A DNA stretch of 56,175 nt. Origin: CAZSBG01 sp964605145. Its GTDB lineage: Bacteria; Zhuqueibacterota; Zhuqueibacteria; Thermofontimicrobiales; Thermofontimicrobiaceae. The notes beneath the pieces are model-generated. The model worked only from the letters and a program-made list of their open reading frames with translations. It did no database searches and was not told where the DNA came from. Position numbers and translations under genes: made by a program. This document shows positions 8,123-17,731 of this stretch, in pieces (position 1 is the stretch's first letter; each line of letters opens with the position of its first letter). Where the stretch lies: positions 1 through 56,175 of the forward strand of contig CAZSBG010000029.1 in the NCBI GenBank assembly GCA_964605145.1. Direction: 5' to 3'.

Positions 8123-9706
8123 TCAACTCTTTCGCGGTAACCTTTTCAAAATTCGTCTTCGCACATTGTCTGGTCCAATGAGACGGATTAATCCGCTGTA
8201 CAGCAAAACCGTCACCACTCCCACCGTCGCCAGACTTGCAGCATTCATCAAAAAGAAAGAATCAATCCTTGAAACAAAAAATGATTTCAAAACGTCATGA
8301 TAAAAATAGAAAATAATCACACCGACCACGCTGCTGTTGAAGCCCAATTTCAACAAATCCTGCACGACCCGGGCTGAGCGAAGCTTCTCCCCCACCTGTT
8401 TTTTCAGAAAATAATACAACAAAACGCAACTCAAGCTAAACGCAATGGATGATGCCAGTGCAATACCTCCGTGTTTCAACGCGGTCCGCACAAGAATGAA
8501 GTTCAGTCCAATATTGGTGATGGACGAAAAAATAGCGATATAAAACGGGATTTTATTTCGTTGAAAAATGGAGAAGAGGCGCGAGAAAAACGCGTTAAGG
8601 CTTAAACCGAGCAGGCCAACCGAATAGCACCAGAACGCGATTGAAGTTAATCCTGTGCTCTGCGCATCGAATGATCCGCGCTGGTACACAATGGCAATAA
8701 TTGGATTTGCCATAACAACCATAAACGCAACGGTGGGTAAAATCAGCGCAAAATTGAGCTGAATGCCGAGATGGATACCATCGGCGAAATCATCGTCTTT
8801 GAGCAGGGCTTTCTTTTCCGTCAAATACGGAATGAGAGAACGGCTGATCGCCAGCCCGATGATCGCCACTGGCAACTGAATGAGCCGCTGGGCAAACCAC
8901 AGTGATGCAATACTGCCGGCAATGAGATATGAAGCCAGCATGCGATCCACAATTTCAACTGATTTATCCAGTAATGATTTGAGCAGGATGAAGCCGCTCT
9001 CCCTGCCAACAACGCGGAACTCACCCTGCTTCGTATCGATGCCCGGCGTGTACCTGGCCATGGTTTCTTTCTTTATTTTTTTTCTGAGAAGAAACGGAAG
9101 CTGGATGAAGAATTCCAGCAGGCCGCCCAGTAAAAATCCTGCCGGCAACGCGTAAATACCCAAACTCGATCGGAATAAAATTATGCCCAGCATGACCCCT
9201 ACACTCATCATCGCCGGCGCCAGACTGTAGATCCTGTTCATTTCAAAAAAATTGAGCACGCTTCCGGCAAACGCAGCCATTCCAATGATGAACATGAAAG
9301 GAAGAATCCAATAGGTCATGGTAATTGCTTTCGGATAAAGCGAATCTTCCAGACCGGGTGCAATGGCCTTGACAATGAGGGGCGCTAAAAAATAGAGCAT
9401 TGTCAGCAGAATGAGCAGCACTAAAATCATACTGTTAAGGCAGGACGATAAAAGCCGCCAGCCGGGTTCATATTTTTTCTGGCTGATCAGCTTTTTGAAG
9501 GGCGGCATGAATGCCCGTTCCACGACATCTTCGCCTAAAAAATGCCTGAAGAACGTGGGAATGGTGAATGCGATGACAAACAGGTCCATGGCGCGATGTG
9601 TGCCATAATAAGCCGCAGTCACAAGCTCACGCAGGAATCCCAGAATTCGGGATACAAATGTTCCGGTGACAAGATCAACAAGATTTTTCAAGACGCGTCT
9701 GGACAT
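8123..9706 (-). CDS. murJ: Lipid II flippase MurJ (MviN)
   Basis: 527 aa, polytopic with about 14 membrane segments over its length, the size of the MOP-superfamily flippases. The N-terminus carries the MurJ signature: VSRILGFLRELVTAAYYG, DLFVIAFTIPTFFRHFLGE and the AFMPPFKKL segment. It should move lipid-linked peptidoglycan precursor across the inner membrane, and so works with Ddl (51.5 kb) in cell-wall synthesis. ATG 9706 is preceded by GGTAAG. It is transcribed toward the glycosidase gene and appears to be a single-gene unit. Confidence 0.92.
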   Translation of the reverse strand: MSRRVLKNLVDLVTGTFVSRILGFLRELVTAAYYGTHRAMDLFVIAFTIPTFFRHFLGEDVVERAFMPPFKKLISQKKYEPGWRLLSSCLNSMILVLLILLTMLYFLAPLIVKAIAPGLEDSLYPKAITMTYWILPFMFIIGMAAFAGSVLNFFEMNRIYSLAPAMMSVGVMLGIILFRSSLGIYALPAGFLLGGLLEFFIQLPFLLRKKIKKETMARYTPGIDTKQGEFRVVGRESGFILLKSLLDKSVEIVDRMLASYLIAGSIASLWFAQRLIQLPVAIIGLAISRSLIPYLTEKKALLKDDDFADGIHLGIQLNFALILPTVAFMVVMANPIIAIVYQRGSFDAQSTGLTSIAFWCYSVGLLGLSLNAFFSRLFSIFQRNKIPFYIAIFSSITNIGLNFILVRTALKHGGIALASSIAFSLSCVLLYYFLKKQVGEKLRSARVVQDLLKLGFNSSVVGVIIFYFYHDVLKSFFVSRIDSFFLMNAASLATVGVVTVLLYSGLIRLIGPDNVRRRILKRLPRKS

Positions 9707-9885
9707 AAAACTTACCGCAAGGTTGAATAAATTGTACCATTCATTTATGTGTCCAAAGCGTCAATATAATAACATTTTTTTTCAGTTCAAAGTAAAATTT
9801 TATTCATAGTTTGAAATGAAAACAGATTTTCATTTTTTTTCGGCGAAAAGAAATATCAGCAAATTCTCTCCTGAACCGATATTTC

Positions 9886-10266
9886 CTATTTCAACGCTAC
9901 CAGAAGTCCACCGGTGACAAAGGCGATAACCCACCAGCAATAGGCATACCTGGAATAAAGGTGCAACCCTCTTGTAACTTCCGTTTCTTTTGCATTGGTC
10001 AAATAAAAACGCCAGACAAGCGTAGTATCGATGAGCATGGCTGCCAGGGCAGAGTAGCCCAATAAGCCATGCAGGGTGAAAGGTGAATTTGGCGAGCCAA
10101 TGATCATAAAAAATGTCGCGGTGAAATCCAGAATGATTCCGAGAGTCAGGGACACGAGAACGATTTTCGTGACGCGGTGTTTAATTTGTTGCGTGATAAT
10201 TCCAATGGAATAAAATATCAGAGCAATAACAACGATTTTAGTACCGGTAAGAAGGATAGGATTCAT
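9886..10266 (-). CDS. Small four-helix membrane protein (HsmA/TIGR03987-like)
   Basis: 126 aa with four hydrophobic segments (about 7-25, 33-58, 66-86 and 103-124). The patterns LDFTATFFMIIGSPNSPFTLHG and LLGYSALAAMLIDTTLVWRF recall the small TIGR03987 (HsmA) membrane family, an assignment made from memory. It is the last gene of the TonB receptor-MarR operon, 23 bp after marR, and conserved His/Asp in the second and third helices might bind haem or metal. Function is inferred only from context. Confidence 0.55.
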   Translation of the reverse strand: MNPILLTGTKIVVIALIFYSIGIITQQIKHRVTKIVLVSLTLGIILDFTATFFMIIGSPNSPFTLHGLLGYSALAAMLIDTTLVWRFYLTNAKETEVTRGLHLYSRYAYCWWVIAFVTGGLLVALK

Positions 10267-10289
10267 TCAACATCTCTCGTTCAATAATT

Positions 10290-10724
10290 TTATTTTTTTC
10301 GATTTTCCTCGATCAGCTTCCAGATTCTTTCAAAGCATTCCACAAACTCATCCTTGTCTGAATCAGAAAATTCAGAAAAAAAAGTTTCAAACATAGTGGT
10401 GAGTGCAGCCTGCCTGGTTTTGAGCAATTCGACTCCCTTCTGAGAGAGAGTCAAATTGACCTGTCGCTGGTCCTTATCTTCAGGACTTTTCTGAATAAAA
10501 CCGAGAGAAATCATTCGGTTGACCAGTTCCGTACCGGTGGAGGGTGCAAGACTGAGTTTTTTACAGAGCTTCGAAAGAGTTAATTGTTCATTTGCATTGA
10601 GAATAATGAGAGCCTGAAACTGCCTCATGGACAGCTTCTCTCCCTGCGGATGCTGGCGCCCCAAATCGTGAAACGAGTTCATAATTTTGGGCGCCAGTTC
10701 TGCTAATCTTTTAGCCTGGGGCAT
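10290..10724 (-). CDS. MarR family transcriptional regulator
   Basis: 144 aa. A winged helix-turn-helix is visible: LSKLCKKLSLAPSTGTELVN (about 55-74) is the helix-turn-helix, followed by the wing DKDQRQVNLTLSQKGVELL typical of MarR proteins; flanking helices make the dimer interface. The start ATG lies 5 bp after the stop of the TonB receptor gene and its ribosome site AAAGGAAA is inside that gene's last codons, so the two are translationally coupled. Tandem palindromes over the operon promoter at 12959-12989 are its likely binding sites, making it an autorepressor. The ligand is unknown. Confidence 0.88.
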   Translation of the reverse strand: MPQAKRLAELAPKIMNSFHDLGRQHPQGEKLSMRQFQALIILNANEQLTLSKLCKKLSLAPSTGTELVNRMISLGFIQKSPEDKDQRQVNLTLSQKGVELLKTRQAALTTMFETFFSEFSDSDKDEFVECFERIWKLIEENRKK

Positions 10725-10729
10725 GTGGT

Positions 10730-12901
10730 TTATTTCCTTTGAAATGTACTACTGATGCCTGCGAAAAATCTCCGACCAACATACGGGCCATATTCCTCAT
10801 CGGTGTAATCGTTAAGATTGGTTGCTCCAAATCGAATTGACAATTCACTGTTCAATTTGTAGGACAATGTCAAGTCAAGCACATGGTACGCATCTTTTTT
10901 CTGTTTGCTAAAGCTCCCACTGTGGCCTGAAACGACCAGAATGTCCCGTTCGCTAAACAATTGTTCCCTGAGAGACAATTTGACTTTATTCTTAAACAAG
11001 CCATACACAACTCTCAACGATGCCGTATGCGGTGAAATTTTCGAGAAGGCGACATCTTCATCTTTTTGAGCAATATCTGTAAAATTATAAGACAATGTTG
11101 AATTCAAATTGTTCCGCAAATAAAACTGGGATTGCAATTCAATGCCTCTGAAGGTTGCGCTTTCCACGTTCAGATAACTGTAGGTGAACATTTGCGGCTC
11201 ATAATCCACGATCATCTCTTTGAACTCATTTTGAAACACCGTTGCATTGAATTGGAGGAATGAATTCCAGAGATATTCCATGCCGAAATTGCCTCCAATG
11301 GATCTCTCCGGCTTTAAGTCCGGATTACCCACAATTCTGAGTGGCATTCCGGGAATTGGTATCGGAAAGTCACTATACAGCTCGATAAATGAAGGCGCTC
11401 TGAATCCGCCTCCCCATGAACCGCGCAATTTCAAGCCGGAATCAAAATTGTACATGACGCTCAATCGCGGACTGAAGTGGCCTTTCAGATCAGTTATTTT
11501 GTCGTAGCGCCCCCCCACGATAAATGTCAATTGACTGAACGGGTTGGTTTCCAATTGGGTGAAGATACCTGTCTGGTTGCGCGTTTGAACTTTCGTCAAT
11601 CTTTCATTCTCATAATCGTTGCTTGAAAGATCAAAGCCGATATCAATCTTTATTTTGTCATAAGGTCGATAAGTAAAATCCGATTTCATCCCGATCATTT
11701 TATCTGTGGTCGTATCGATGGACGATGGCATTGGAGAACCCTGAACCTGTGTCTCGTATGTTCTGAAGTTATCTGCCAGAAACCCGGTGATGTCCACGCC
11801 AAATTGGTCAGAAAAATTCTTGTTCCAGACCAGGCTGGTCGTTACATTGCTAACTTTGGATTCATTATCGCTCAGACCTCCCATGAAAAAAGACTCTGAA
11901 ATCTGTTTGTCCTGTTTGTATTCAGCGCGGAGTTCCAAATTTCCCACGGATCGATCGCTGTATTCGAGCTTTGCATTCGCACTGCTGGATGCAATCTCCT
12001 TTATTTCAATTTCGGAGGCTACCTTTTCTGCTCCCTCACTGGCGTGGTCAAAGCTCAGGCTGTACCCCAAACGATTATTCTTCCCGGAGATGGCGAGGTT
12101 CCCGCTGTACAGGTCCTGAGACCCGGCGCGACCGGTTGCCGCAATTTTCAGGTTATCGCTGTAGCCTTTTGTGATAATGTTAATCACGCCGCCCATGGCA
12201 TCGTTTCCGTAGAGCGCGGAACCCGGGCCTTTCACAATTTCGATATGATCGATTTGATCGGAATCGATATAATTCAGTTGAATCCGGTTATTCAGTTTTC
12301 CGGAAACCGGTACATTATCGACGAGGAACAAAATTCTCCGGCTATCCACACCATTCATGTAGAGAAATTTGCCGCCTGTGGTGCCGCTCTCGATGGTGAT
12401 GCCGGGTCGGTCTTCCAATATTTCCGAAAGATCCTCGGCGCCTTTTTCTTCTATTTCTTCCCGGGTGATGAGTTCAGTGACAACCGGAACATCCTCCATC
12501 AGCCGGGGTGCCCGGGTTGCGGTCACAACAACCTGCTGGGTTTGGAAAAAATCTTCCCGCAGTTCGAATTTCAGTTCCAGCGCTTCGCCAGCCGTGACGA
12601 CAATATCACTGGTCACAGGCTCATAGCCCATAAACGTCACTTTTATTTGATAATCCCCTGCCGGTACATTTTGAATAACGAACCGGCCGTTCAGGTCCGA
12701 TGCAGCGCCCAGCGTTGTTCCGACAAGAAAAACATTCGCGTTCGGAAGCGGTTCACTGGTTTGCCCATTGAAAATCTTTCCCTGGATTTTTCCGGAATTC
12801 TGAGTGAACCCATCTGTCACAATTAAAGAACAAGTTATTAATACTACAGAGATAAGAAGAAGTCTTTTTTGCGAATTGATAAAACGAGAGAAATAAGTCA
12901 T
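10730..12901 (-). CDS. TonB-dependent outer-membrane receptor with carboxypeptidase-regulatory-like domain
   Basis: 723 aa. After a signal segment (residues 14-33) comes a CarboxypepD_reg-like beta domain (GKIQGKIFNGQTSEPLPNAN, about 37-120), then the plug (VVVTATRAPRLMEDVPVVTE; GSALYGNDAMGGVINIITKG at about 230) and a 22-strand-type barrel ending FFAGISSTFQRK. Such receptors take up siderophores, haem, vitamin B12 or oligosaccharides with TonB energy; no TonB gene or glycan SusD partner is nearby. It is the first gene of an operon with marR and a small membrane gene, with GGAGA before ATG 12901. The MarR link suggests a substrate-responsive importer. Specificity is not visible. Confidence 0.9.
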   Translation of the reverse strand: MTYFSRFINSQKRLLLISVVLITCSLIVTDGFTQNSGKIQGKIFNGQTSEPLPNANVFLVGTTLGAASDLNGRFVIQNVPAGDYQIKVTFMGYEPVTSDIVVTAGEALELKFELREDFFQTQQVVVTATRAPRLMEDVPVVTELITREEIEEKGAEDLSEILEDRPGITIESGTTGGKFLYMNGVDSRRILFLVDNVPVSGKLNNRIQLNYIDSDQIDHIEIVKGPGSALYGNDAMGGVINIITKGYSDNLKIAATGRAGSQDLYSGNLAISGKNNRLGYSLSFDHASEGAEKVASEIEIKEIASSSANAKLEYSDRSVGNLELRAEYKQDKQISESFFMGGLSDNESKVSNVTTSLVWNKNFSDQFGVDITGFLADNFRTYETQVQGSPMPSSIDTTTDKMIGMKSDFTYRPYDKIKIDIGFDLSSNDYENERLTKVQTRNQTGIFTQLETNPFSQLTFIVGGRYDKITDLKGHFSPRLSVMYNFDSGLKLRGSWGGGFRAPSFIELYSDFPIPIPGMPLRIVGNPDLKPERSIGGNFGMEYLWNSFLQFNATVFQNEFKEMIVDYEPQMFTYSYLNVESATFRGIELQSQFYLRNNLNSTLSYNFTDIAQKDEDVAFSKISPHTASLRVVYGLFKNKVKLSLREQLFSERDILVVSGHSGSFSKQKKDAYHVLDLTLSYKLNSELSIRFGATNLNDYTDEEYGPYVGRRFFAGISSTFQRK

Positions 12902-12958
12902 TTAACGTCTCCAAAAAATAATGGGTTAAAAATTATTGTGATTTTGGCAGGTTATTAT

Positions 12959-12989
12959 TTCGTATTTACGAATTATTCGCATTCACGAA
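12959..12989 (-). promoter_or_regulatory. Tandem operator palindromes, probable MarR sites
   Basis: TTCGTATTTACGAA (12959-12972, perfect 6-2-6 palindrome) and TTCGCATTCACGAA (12976-12989, near-palindrome differing at three bases) are spaced 17 bp start to start, just downstream of and overlapping the -10 of the TonB receptor operon promoter, which encodes a MarR regulator. Confidence 0.6.
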
Positions 12990-13017
12990 ATATAGCACAA
13001 CTGCAACTTTTATGCAA
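12989..13017 (-). promoter_or_regulatory. Sigma70-type promoter of the TonB receptor-marR operon
   Basis: On the minus strand TTGCAT (13012-13017), 17-bp spacer, TATATT (12989-12994). The -10 touches the proximal operator palindrome, so repression by blocking polymerase is expected. Confidence 0.65.
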
Positions 13018-13019
13018 GT

Positions 13020-13333
13020 GATATTTTACGTTTTTTGGATTTTTCAACACCACTTTTGTTTCAATCGATAATGAATTGTATATCGCCCAAATATTTCTTG
13101 ACAAATAGTTATTATATTCCTATATTTTAAAATTATTACCAGTTCATATCAAATTCAGTTTTTTTCATCAAACCTGCAGACAAATGCACTAAAAAGTTTA
13201 ATATTCAAAGTAAATATTCAGCTTGACTTCAAAAATATTAGGTATAATTTAATAATTCTTTCCCTCATCCCCGGTTCTTCTCCCGGTGGGAGAAGGGAGT
13301 TCAATAGAATCTGAAGGAAGGTAAAGGGAGTCA
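13020..13333. other. Intergenic stretch before the patatin gene
   Basis: AT-rich DNA between divergent transcription units. It contains TTGACT (13223) and TATAAT (13243) but only 14 bp apart, so the promoter is unconvincing, and a hairpin-forming repeat at 13261-13298. Confidence 0.5.
13261..13298. repeat. REP-like CCCTC/GGGAG hairpin repeat
   Basis: TTCTCCC (13278-13284) and GGGAGAA (13288-13294) form a perfect stem with a 3-nt loop inside a CCCTCATCCCC...AGGGAG context, the form of a widespread REP-like intergenic repeat. Confidence 0.6.
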
Positions 13334-14230
13334 TTGTTTTTCCAACAAAAAATCGGATTAGCCCTCGGTGGAGGCGGCGCACGCGGATTAGCTCATTTAG
13401 GCGTATTGAAAATTTTTGAACAGGAAAAAATTCCGTTTCATCTCATTGCAGGCACTAGTGCAGGTGCGCTGATCGGAGCGATGTATGCGTTTAATCCTGA
13501 TGTCGATAAAGTTGAACATAAACTTCGGAAATTTATTTTCAGTCAGGAATTCAAGAAATTAGGGATAAACCAATTTATAAAAAGAAAAGAAATTGAAAAC
13601 ACTTTCTCTCATTTCGTCACCTACATCAAAGAGCGATTGGTCATTAATCTTGCTCACAGTCGCACTTCACTAGTGAATAACAAAAAATTCCTGACCAGTT
13701 CGGCAGAAATGCTCGAAGATGCTGACATTGAAAATTCAAAAATTAAATTTGGTGCTGTTGCATGTGATTTGATCAGCGGCAAGGATATTCTTTTTACATC
13801 TGGGGATTTGGTTCAGGCTGTGACAGCCAGCAGCTCGCTGCCGGGATTTCTGCCTCCATTGAAATATCTGGAATATTTGCTTCTGGATGGCTGCATCATT
13901 CAACCAGTGCCGGTCAAAGCAGCGCATAACATGGGAGCCAATATCGTGATCGCGGTCGATGTTGGTCAGGATGTATTACCCCAGAATGAGTTTGACAATA
14001 TTCTCGATATTATGGCCAGAACCAATCTGATGACCGGGCATGCGTTGAATGAATCGCAATTGGAAAAAGCTGACATCGTCATAAAACCCGATGTGGGGCA
14101 GTTCCACTGGTCAGAATTCGAAAAAATGGATTATTTCATTGAGCAGGGTAAGAATGCTGCGCGTTCAGCCTTGTGGGATCTAAAAAAACTTACAAGGAGG
14201 CGATTCAGAAAAAAAATGCAAAAATGCTGA
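13334..14230 (+). CDS. Patatin-like phospholipase (RssA/NTE type)
   Basis: 298 aa. The oxyanion loop GGGGARG (residues 12-18), the nucleophile elbow GTSAG with Ser42, and the catalytic Asp in LLLDGC (about residue 183) form the Ser-Asp dyad of patatin phospholipases. No signal peptide, so a cytoplasmic or membrane-face acyl hydrolase is expected. The start is TTG 13334 with AAAGGGAG just upstream; no ATG exists before the GGGGARG loop. A basic tail (RRRFRKK) ends the protein. A lipoprotein gene follows on the same strand after 62 bp. Confidence 0.88.
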   Translation: MFFQQKIGLALGGGGARGLAHLGVLKIFEQEKIPFHLIAGTSAGALIGAMYAFNPDVDKVEHKLRKFIFSQEFKKLGINQFIKRKEIENTFSHFVTYIKERLVINLAHSRTSLVNNKKFLTSSAEMLEDADIENSKIKFGAVACDLISGKDILFTSGDLVQAVTASSSLPGFLPPLKYLEYLLLDGCIIQPVPVKAAHNMGANIVIAVDVGQDVLPQNEFDNILDIMARTNLMTGHALNESQLEKADIVIKPDVGQFHWSEFEKMDYFIEQGKNAARSALWDLKKLTRRRFRKKMQKC

Positions 14231-14292
14231 TTTTTTTGCAATTCAGTTTATTTAATTCTTTCATTATATTCATCCATTAACAGGAGAAGAAT

Positions 14293-15135
14293 ATGCACAA
14301 AAAAATCGTGGTGGTTTTAACGCTTATCTTCCTTATCGGTTGTTCCAGTGGCTACAAGCTGATGTATAAAGGTGAACCGGGTGATATCAATCAGTTCAAA
14401 ATTGACACGGATATGGAAATGTCCATGCAGATGATGGGCAGAGAAATGAATTTTACCACTGAGGTGATCAACCTGATTTCTCAGAAAATAAACACGGTTG
14501 ATAAAGAAGGATCGCTCAATGTGAGCTTCATTTATGACTCACTCAGCTTTTCTTCGACCAATCCGCAAATGGCCCAGGCCAAAGATAAAGTCGATGAAAT
14601 CTTTGAGAAAATCAAGGGAATGGAAATTCAATGCACTATTTCCCGATACGGCGAGCTTCTGGATGTCACAAATGTGGACAGCCTGATTCCAGGTCAATTT
14701 AAACAAATGGTCAATCCCCGGCAGACATTTAATTCATTTTCTCCGGATTTGCCGCAAAAGAAAGTTGAAATTGGAGACACCTGGACTTCCGAAAAAACCA
14801 TGCCGGTCGAGGCCAGCGGGATGAAAATGCAGATTAACTCGAAAGGCAATTACGTGCTCGCCGGCAAAGAACAAATCGGCGACAAAGAACTGCTCAAAAT
14901 CACCTACACATCGGAAATGTTAATCGATGGAAAAGGTGAACAAATGGGAATGAATATGGCAATCGAGGGTGACGGCGAAGCAAAAGGACATTATTTGTTC
15001 GACGAAAAAGCCGGCGTCATTCAGGACGGTGAAAGCGAAACTCAAATGGACCTCACCATTGCGGTCACCGGCACGCAAAATATGACCATGCCCATGACGC
15101 AGTTCATAAAAGCAAAAGTAAGCCGAATCAAGTAA
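14293..15135 (+). CDS. Lipoprotein of unknown function
   Basis: 280 aa. Lipoprotein signal with lipobox LIGC (Cys17). The mature part is a single beta-rich domain with repeated amphipathic strands: MGREMNFTTEVINLIS, LNVSFIYDSLSF, GDTWTSEKTMPVEASG, ADGEAKGHYLFDEK-like segments, and Met-rich stretches (MSMQMMGREM, MTMPMTQF). This resembles periplasmic DUF6263-type lipoproteins, an assignment I hold loosely. AGGAG lies before ATG 14293 and a strong terminator follows, so it ends a short unit with the patatin gene. The many Met residues are notable but no metal site is evident. Confidence 0.65.
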   Translation: MHKKIVVVLTLIFLIGCSSGYKLMYKGEPGDINQFKIDTDMEMSMQMMGREMNFTTEVINLISQKINTVDKEGSLNVSFIYDSLSFSSTNPQMAQAKDKVDEIFEKIKGMEIQCTISRYGELLDVTNVDSLIPGQFKQMVNPRQTFNSFSPDLPQKKVEIGDTWTSEKTMPVEASGMKMQINSKGNYVLAGKEQIGDKELLKITYTSEMLIDGKGEQMGMNMAIEGDGEAKGHYLFDEKAGVIQDGESETQMDLTIAVTGTQNMTMPMTQFIKAKVSRIK

Positions 15136-15156
15136 TCCGTTTCGAGTAAAATGTCT

Positions 15157-15197
15157 AAGCCTTTGGAAATTACCATAATTTGCAAAGGCTTTTTTTT
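15157..15197 (+). terminator. Intrinsic terminator after the lipoprotein gene
   Basis: AAGCCTTTG (15157-15165) pairs perfectly with CAAAGGCTT (15183-15191), followed by a run of T to 15197. The rest of the gap up to 15496 is AT-rich, with no other feature recognised. Confidence 0.85.
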
Positions 15198-15496
15198 CAT
15201 GCCGAACACAACGAATATTTTGATTTTATCGTCTTAGAATTATACAGAAAATCCTTACGATTCATTCATTCGAGACAGTCCAAAACACTTTTGTAACTTT
15301 TCAAGATAAAACACCTTGCAATTAAATTTTTTAATTATTAAATTATTCAGATTCATAAATTATTGGATTACGGAACACCCATCTTTTAGATTTTGTAATA
15401 ATTTTCCGGCATAATTCTTATTTCATTTATCTTGCCATCGATTTTCTTGAATGAAATTTTGATGATTTTTTTAAATCCGTTTAAATTGTATTCGGC

Positions 15497-17728
15497 ATGG
15501 ACTTTACATTCCTGACATCAATTTTTTATCTCGCCATTGGCGTGCTGCTGCTACTGCTTGGGATATTAATTTTCCGGGAAAATCCCTCACAGCGCCTCAA
15601 TCGCGTCACATCGGTGATGATTTTTTTCGCCGCCATCGCACCAATTATGGGTTCGTTCGGTTTAATTATCTTCCGAATGAATTCCCAGTTGAATATTGAT
15701 CTGGATTTTTTTAAACGGATTTTCCTGGTCTGGGAATTTTTCTTTCCCCAACTCTTGTACTTTTCGTTCCTTTTTCCACTGGAGCGGAAAATCGTCCGCA
15801 ACCTGCCGCGCATTTTCTATTTGATCTATTTGCCTTACATTTTTCATTTCATCGTCGTGCTTTGTTTTCGAAACTCTGAGTCTATTCTCGCGCTCGTGAA
15901 TATCCCACAGTCAGATTCTGCATACAATATATTGCTCCAACCGCTTCAGATGGTGCTCAATTTATTCCTCTCTGCGCTGAGTATTTTTTATGATTTTCAT
16001 ATCAACTTTTTTGCGCTCATCAACCTTATTTACGTGATAACTGCCCTTTTCATCATGTACAAAGGTTACCGGGATTTGAGGTCGCCGCGCATCCGGCACC
16101 AGGTTGCGCTGGTGCTGTGGGGCATTCGGGTCAGTGTTGGACTCTACGCTGTTGCCTTCATTTTTCCGAAAATTTTTCAGGTCGGCGCATCCGATGTTGT
16201 GAATTATTTTTTGACGATATTGGCGCTTTTCATCGGCGCAGGCTCCATTGCCTGGGCCATGATCAAATATCAATTCCTCGACATCAGCCTGAACATCAGT
16301 CGGAGTTTTTTATTCTCTATTTCCTCAGCTTTGTTATTGGGCATTTATCTCGTAATATACGATCAATTGAAAGCGGTGACGAATTCACTCTTCGGATTTG
16401 ATCTTCCCATTATGGAGGTGGTGTTGATCATTATTGCGGCTCTAATTTTCGAACCGACCCTGGGCGCCATTCAAAAGCTGCTCGACAAAATTTATGGGCG
16501 TGATAAGTCGGATTATCAGAATGTGTTGAAGACGTTAAGTCATGACATTCTTACCATAATGGACATTGAAACACTCAAGGAAAAAATCACTTCGACCCTC
16601 ACCGAAAGTATGCGATTGGAAAACGTTCATTTGATCATCGAAAATAAGTCGGGGGAATTTGAAGTCACATGCGGTAAAAATGGAGATACATTCACTCACG
16701 TATTTCCCAAAAACAGCGAATTCATTCGTCTGATGCGAACCGTGGAAAAACCGATCAGTAATGATGAGGTGATGCTCGGCCTCGCCAAAAGCAAAGACAG
16801 TGAAATTTTAAGCCGTATGAAATGCTACCTGCTCATGCCTCTTTCACACCGCAGCCACCTGAATGGTATTCTCTGCCTTGGCAATAAACTCACACAAGCA
16901 ACCTATTCCACCGAAGACGCCACATTAATCAGCGTCCTCTCCGATCAAATCGCCATTGCCCTGGAAAATATTGATCTGTACAGAGAAAAGCTGGAAAAAC
17001 AACGCATGGATGAAGAAATATCCGTTGCACGGGAAATTCAGCGCATGCTTCTCCCCTATCAAATTCCGGAAGGGCATAATTTTGAAATTTCAGCCATGAA
17101 CATTCCGTCCAAGGAAGTGGGGGGCGATTATTACGATTTCATTCAGTGGGATGAACGCCATGTGGGCATTGCCATCGGTGATATTTCAGGCAAGGGCATT
17201 CCCGGCGCCATGCTCATGTCCAATCTCCAGGCAACGTTTCGAGCCTCTGCCTGGAAAGCCCTGGGCCCGGCTGAAATTATAAAGAAAGTCAACAATCAGC
17301 TTTCGCACACCACTTCGTCTGAAAAGTACGCCACTTTTTTTTACGGGATTCTCGATACAGAAAAGCTTGCCTTCACATTTAGCAATGCCGGCCATAACTA
17401 CCCGATTATCAAGAAGCACGATGGGTCCCATTGCCATTTGACTGATGGCGGCCTGATTGTGGGCGTGCAGCCGGATTTTGACTACGATGAAACCACAATC
17501 CACCTTGACCCGGGCGACATACTTGTGTTCTACACGGACGGCGTCACCGAAGCGCTCAACCCTGACGCCGAGGAGTTTGGTGAAAAGAAACTGTTAGACA
17601 TCATCCTCAAATCCAGTTACAGAACTTCGGAAGAACTGCGCACCCAAATTTATGAAGAAGTCACCCGCTTCACTGGCGGCGAAGACCGCTACGACGATTT
17701 AACGTTAATTGTGTTGCGGGTGTTTTGA
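15497..17728 (+). CDS. Membrane PP2C/SpoIIE phosphatase with GAF domain
   Basis: 743 aa. The N-terminal 320 residues contain about eight hydrophobic segments, followed by a GAF domain (about 345-495) and a SpoIIE/RsbU phosphatase domain (about 515-743). The phosphatase motifs are intact: VAREIQRMLLP, KEVGGDYYDFI, IAIGDISGKGIPGAMLMS, FSNAGHNYPI, LVFYTDGVTEALN and YDDLTLIVLRV, with the Asp residues that bind Mn/Mg. Such proteins dephosphorylate an anti-sigma antagonist (partner switching) in response to a membrane or small-ligand signal. No anti-sigma kinase or antagonist gene is nearby. The gene ends 3 bp from the convergent transglutaminase gene with no terminator visible. Confidence 0.88.
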   Translation: MDFTFLTSIFYLAIGVLLLLLGILIFRENPSQRLNRVTSVMIFFAAIAPIMGSFGLIIFRMNSQLNIDLDFFKRIFLVWEFFFPQLLYFSFLFPLERKIVRNLPRIFYLIYLPYIFHFIVVLCFRNSESILALVNIPQSDSAYNILLQPLQMVLNLFLSALSIFYDFHINFFALINLIYVITALFIMYKGYRDLRSPRIRHQVALVLWGIRVSVGLYAVAFIFPKIFQVGASDVVNYFLTILALFIGAGSIAWAMIKYQFLDISLNISRSFLFSISSALLLGIYLVIYDQLKAVTNSLFGFDLPIMEVVLIIIAALIFEPTLGAIQKLLDKIYGRDKSDYQNVLKTLSHDILTIMDIETLKEKITSTLTESMRLENVHLIIENKSGEFEVTCGKNGDTFTHVFPKNSEFIRLMRTVEKPISNDEVMLGLAKSKDSEILSRMKCYLLMPLSHRSHLNGILCLGNKLTQATYSTEDATLISVLSDQIAIALENIDLYREKLEKQRMDEEISVAREIQRMLLPYQIPEGHNFEISAMNIPSKEVGGDYYDFIQWDERHVGIAIGDISGKGIPGAMLMSNLQATFRASAWKALGPAEIIKKVNNQLSHTTSSEKYATFFYGILDTEKLAFTFSNAGHNYPIIKKHDGSHCHLTDGGLIVGVQPDFDYDETTIHLDPGDILVFYTDGVTEALNPDAEEFGEKKLLDIILKSSYRTSEELRTQIYEEVTRFTGGEDRYDDLTLIVLRVF

Positions 17729-17731
17729 ATA

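Noticed and set aside
12044..12826. Long plus-strand open frame inside the TonB receptor gene
   Set aside because: It is antisense to a well-conserved TonB receptor, has no ribosome site or recognisable domain, and its composition follows the codon positions of the real gene.
13223..13248. Promoter before the patatin gene (TTGACT ... TATAAT)
   Set aside because: The hexamers are only 14 bp apart, too close for a normal sigma70 promoter.
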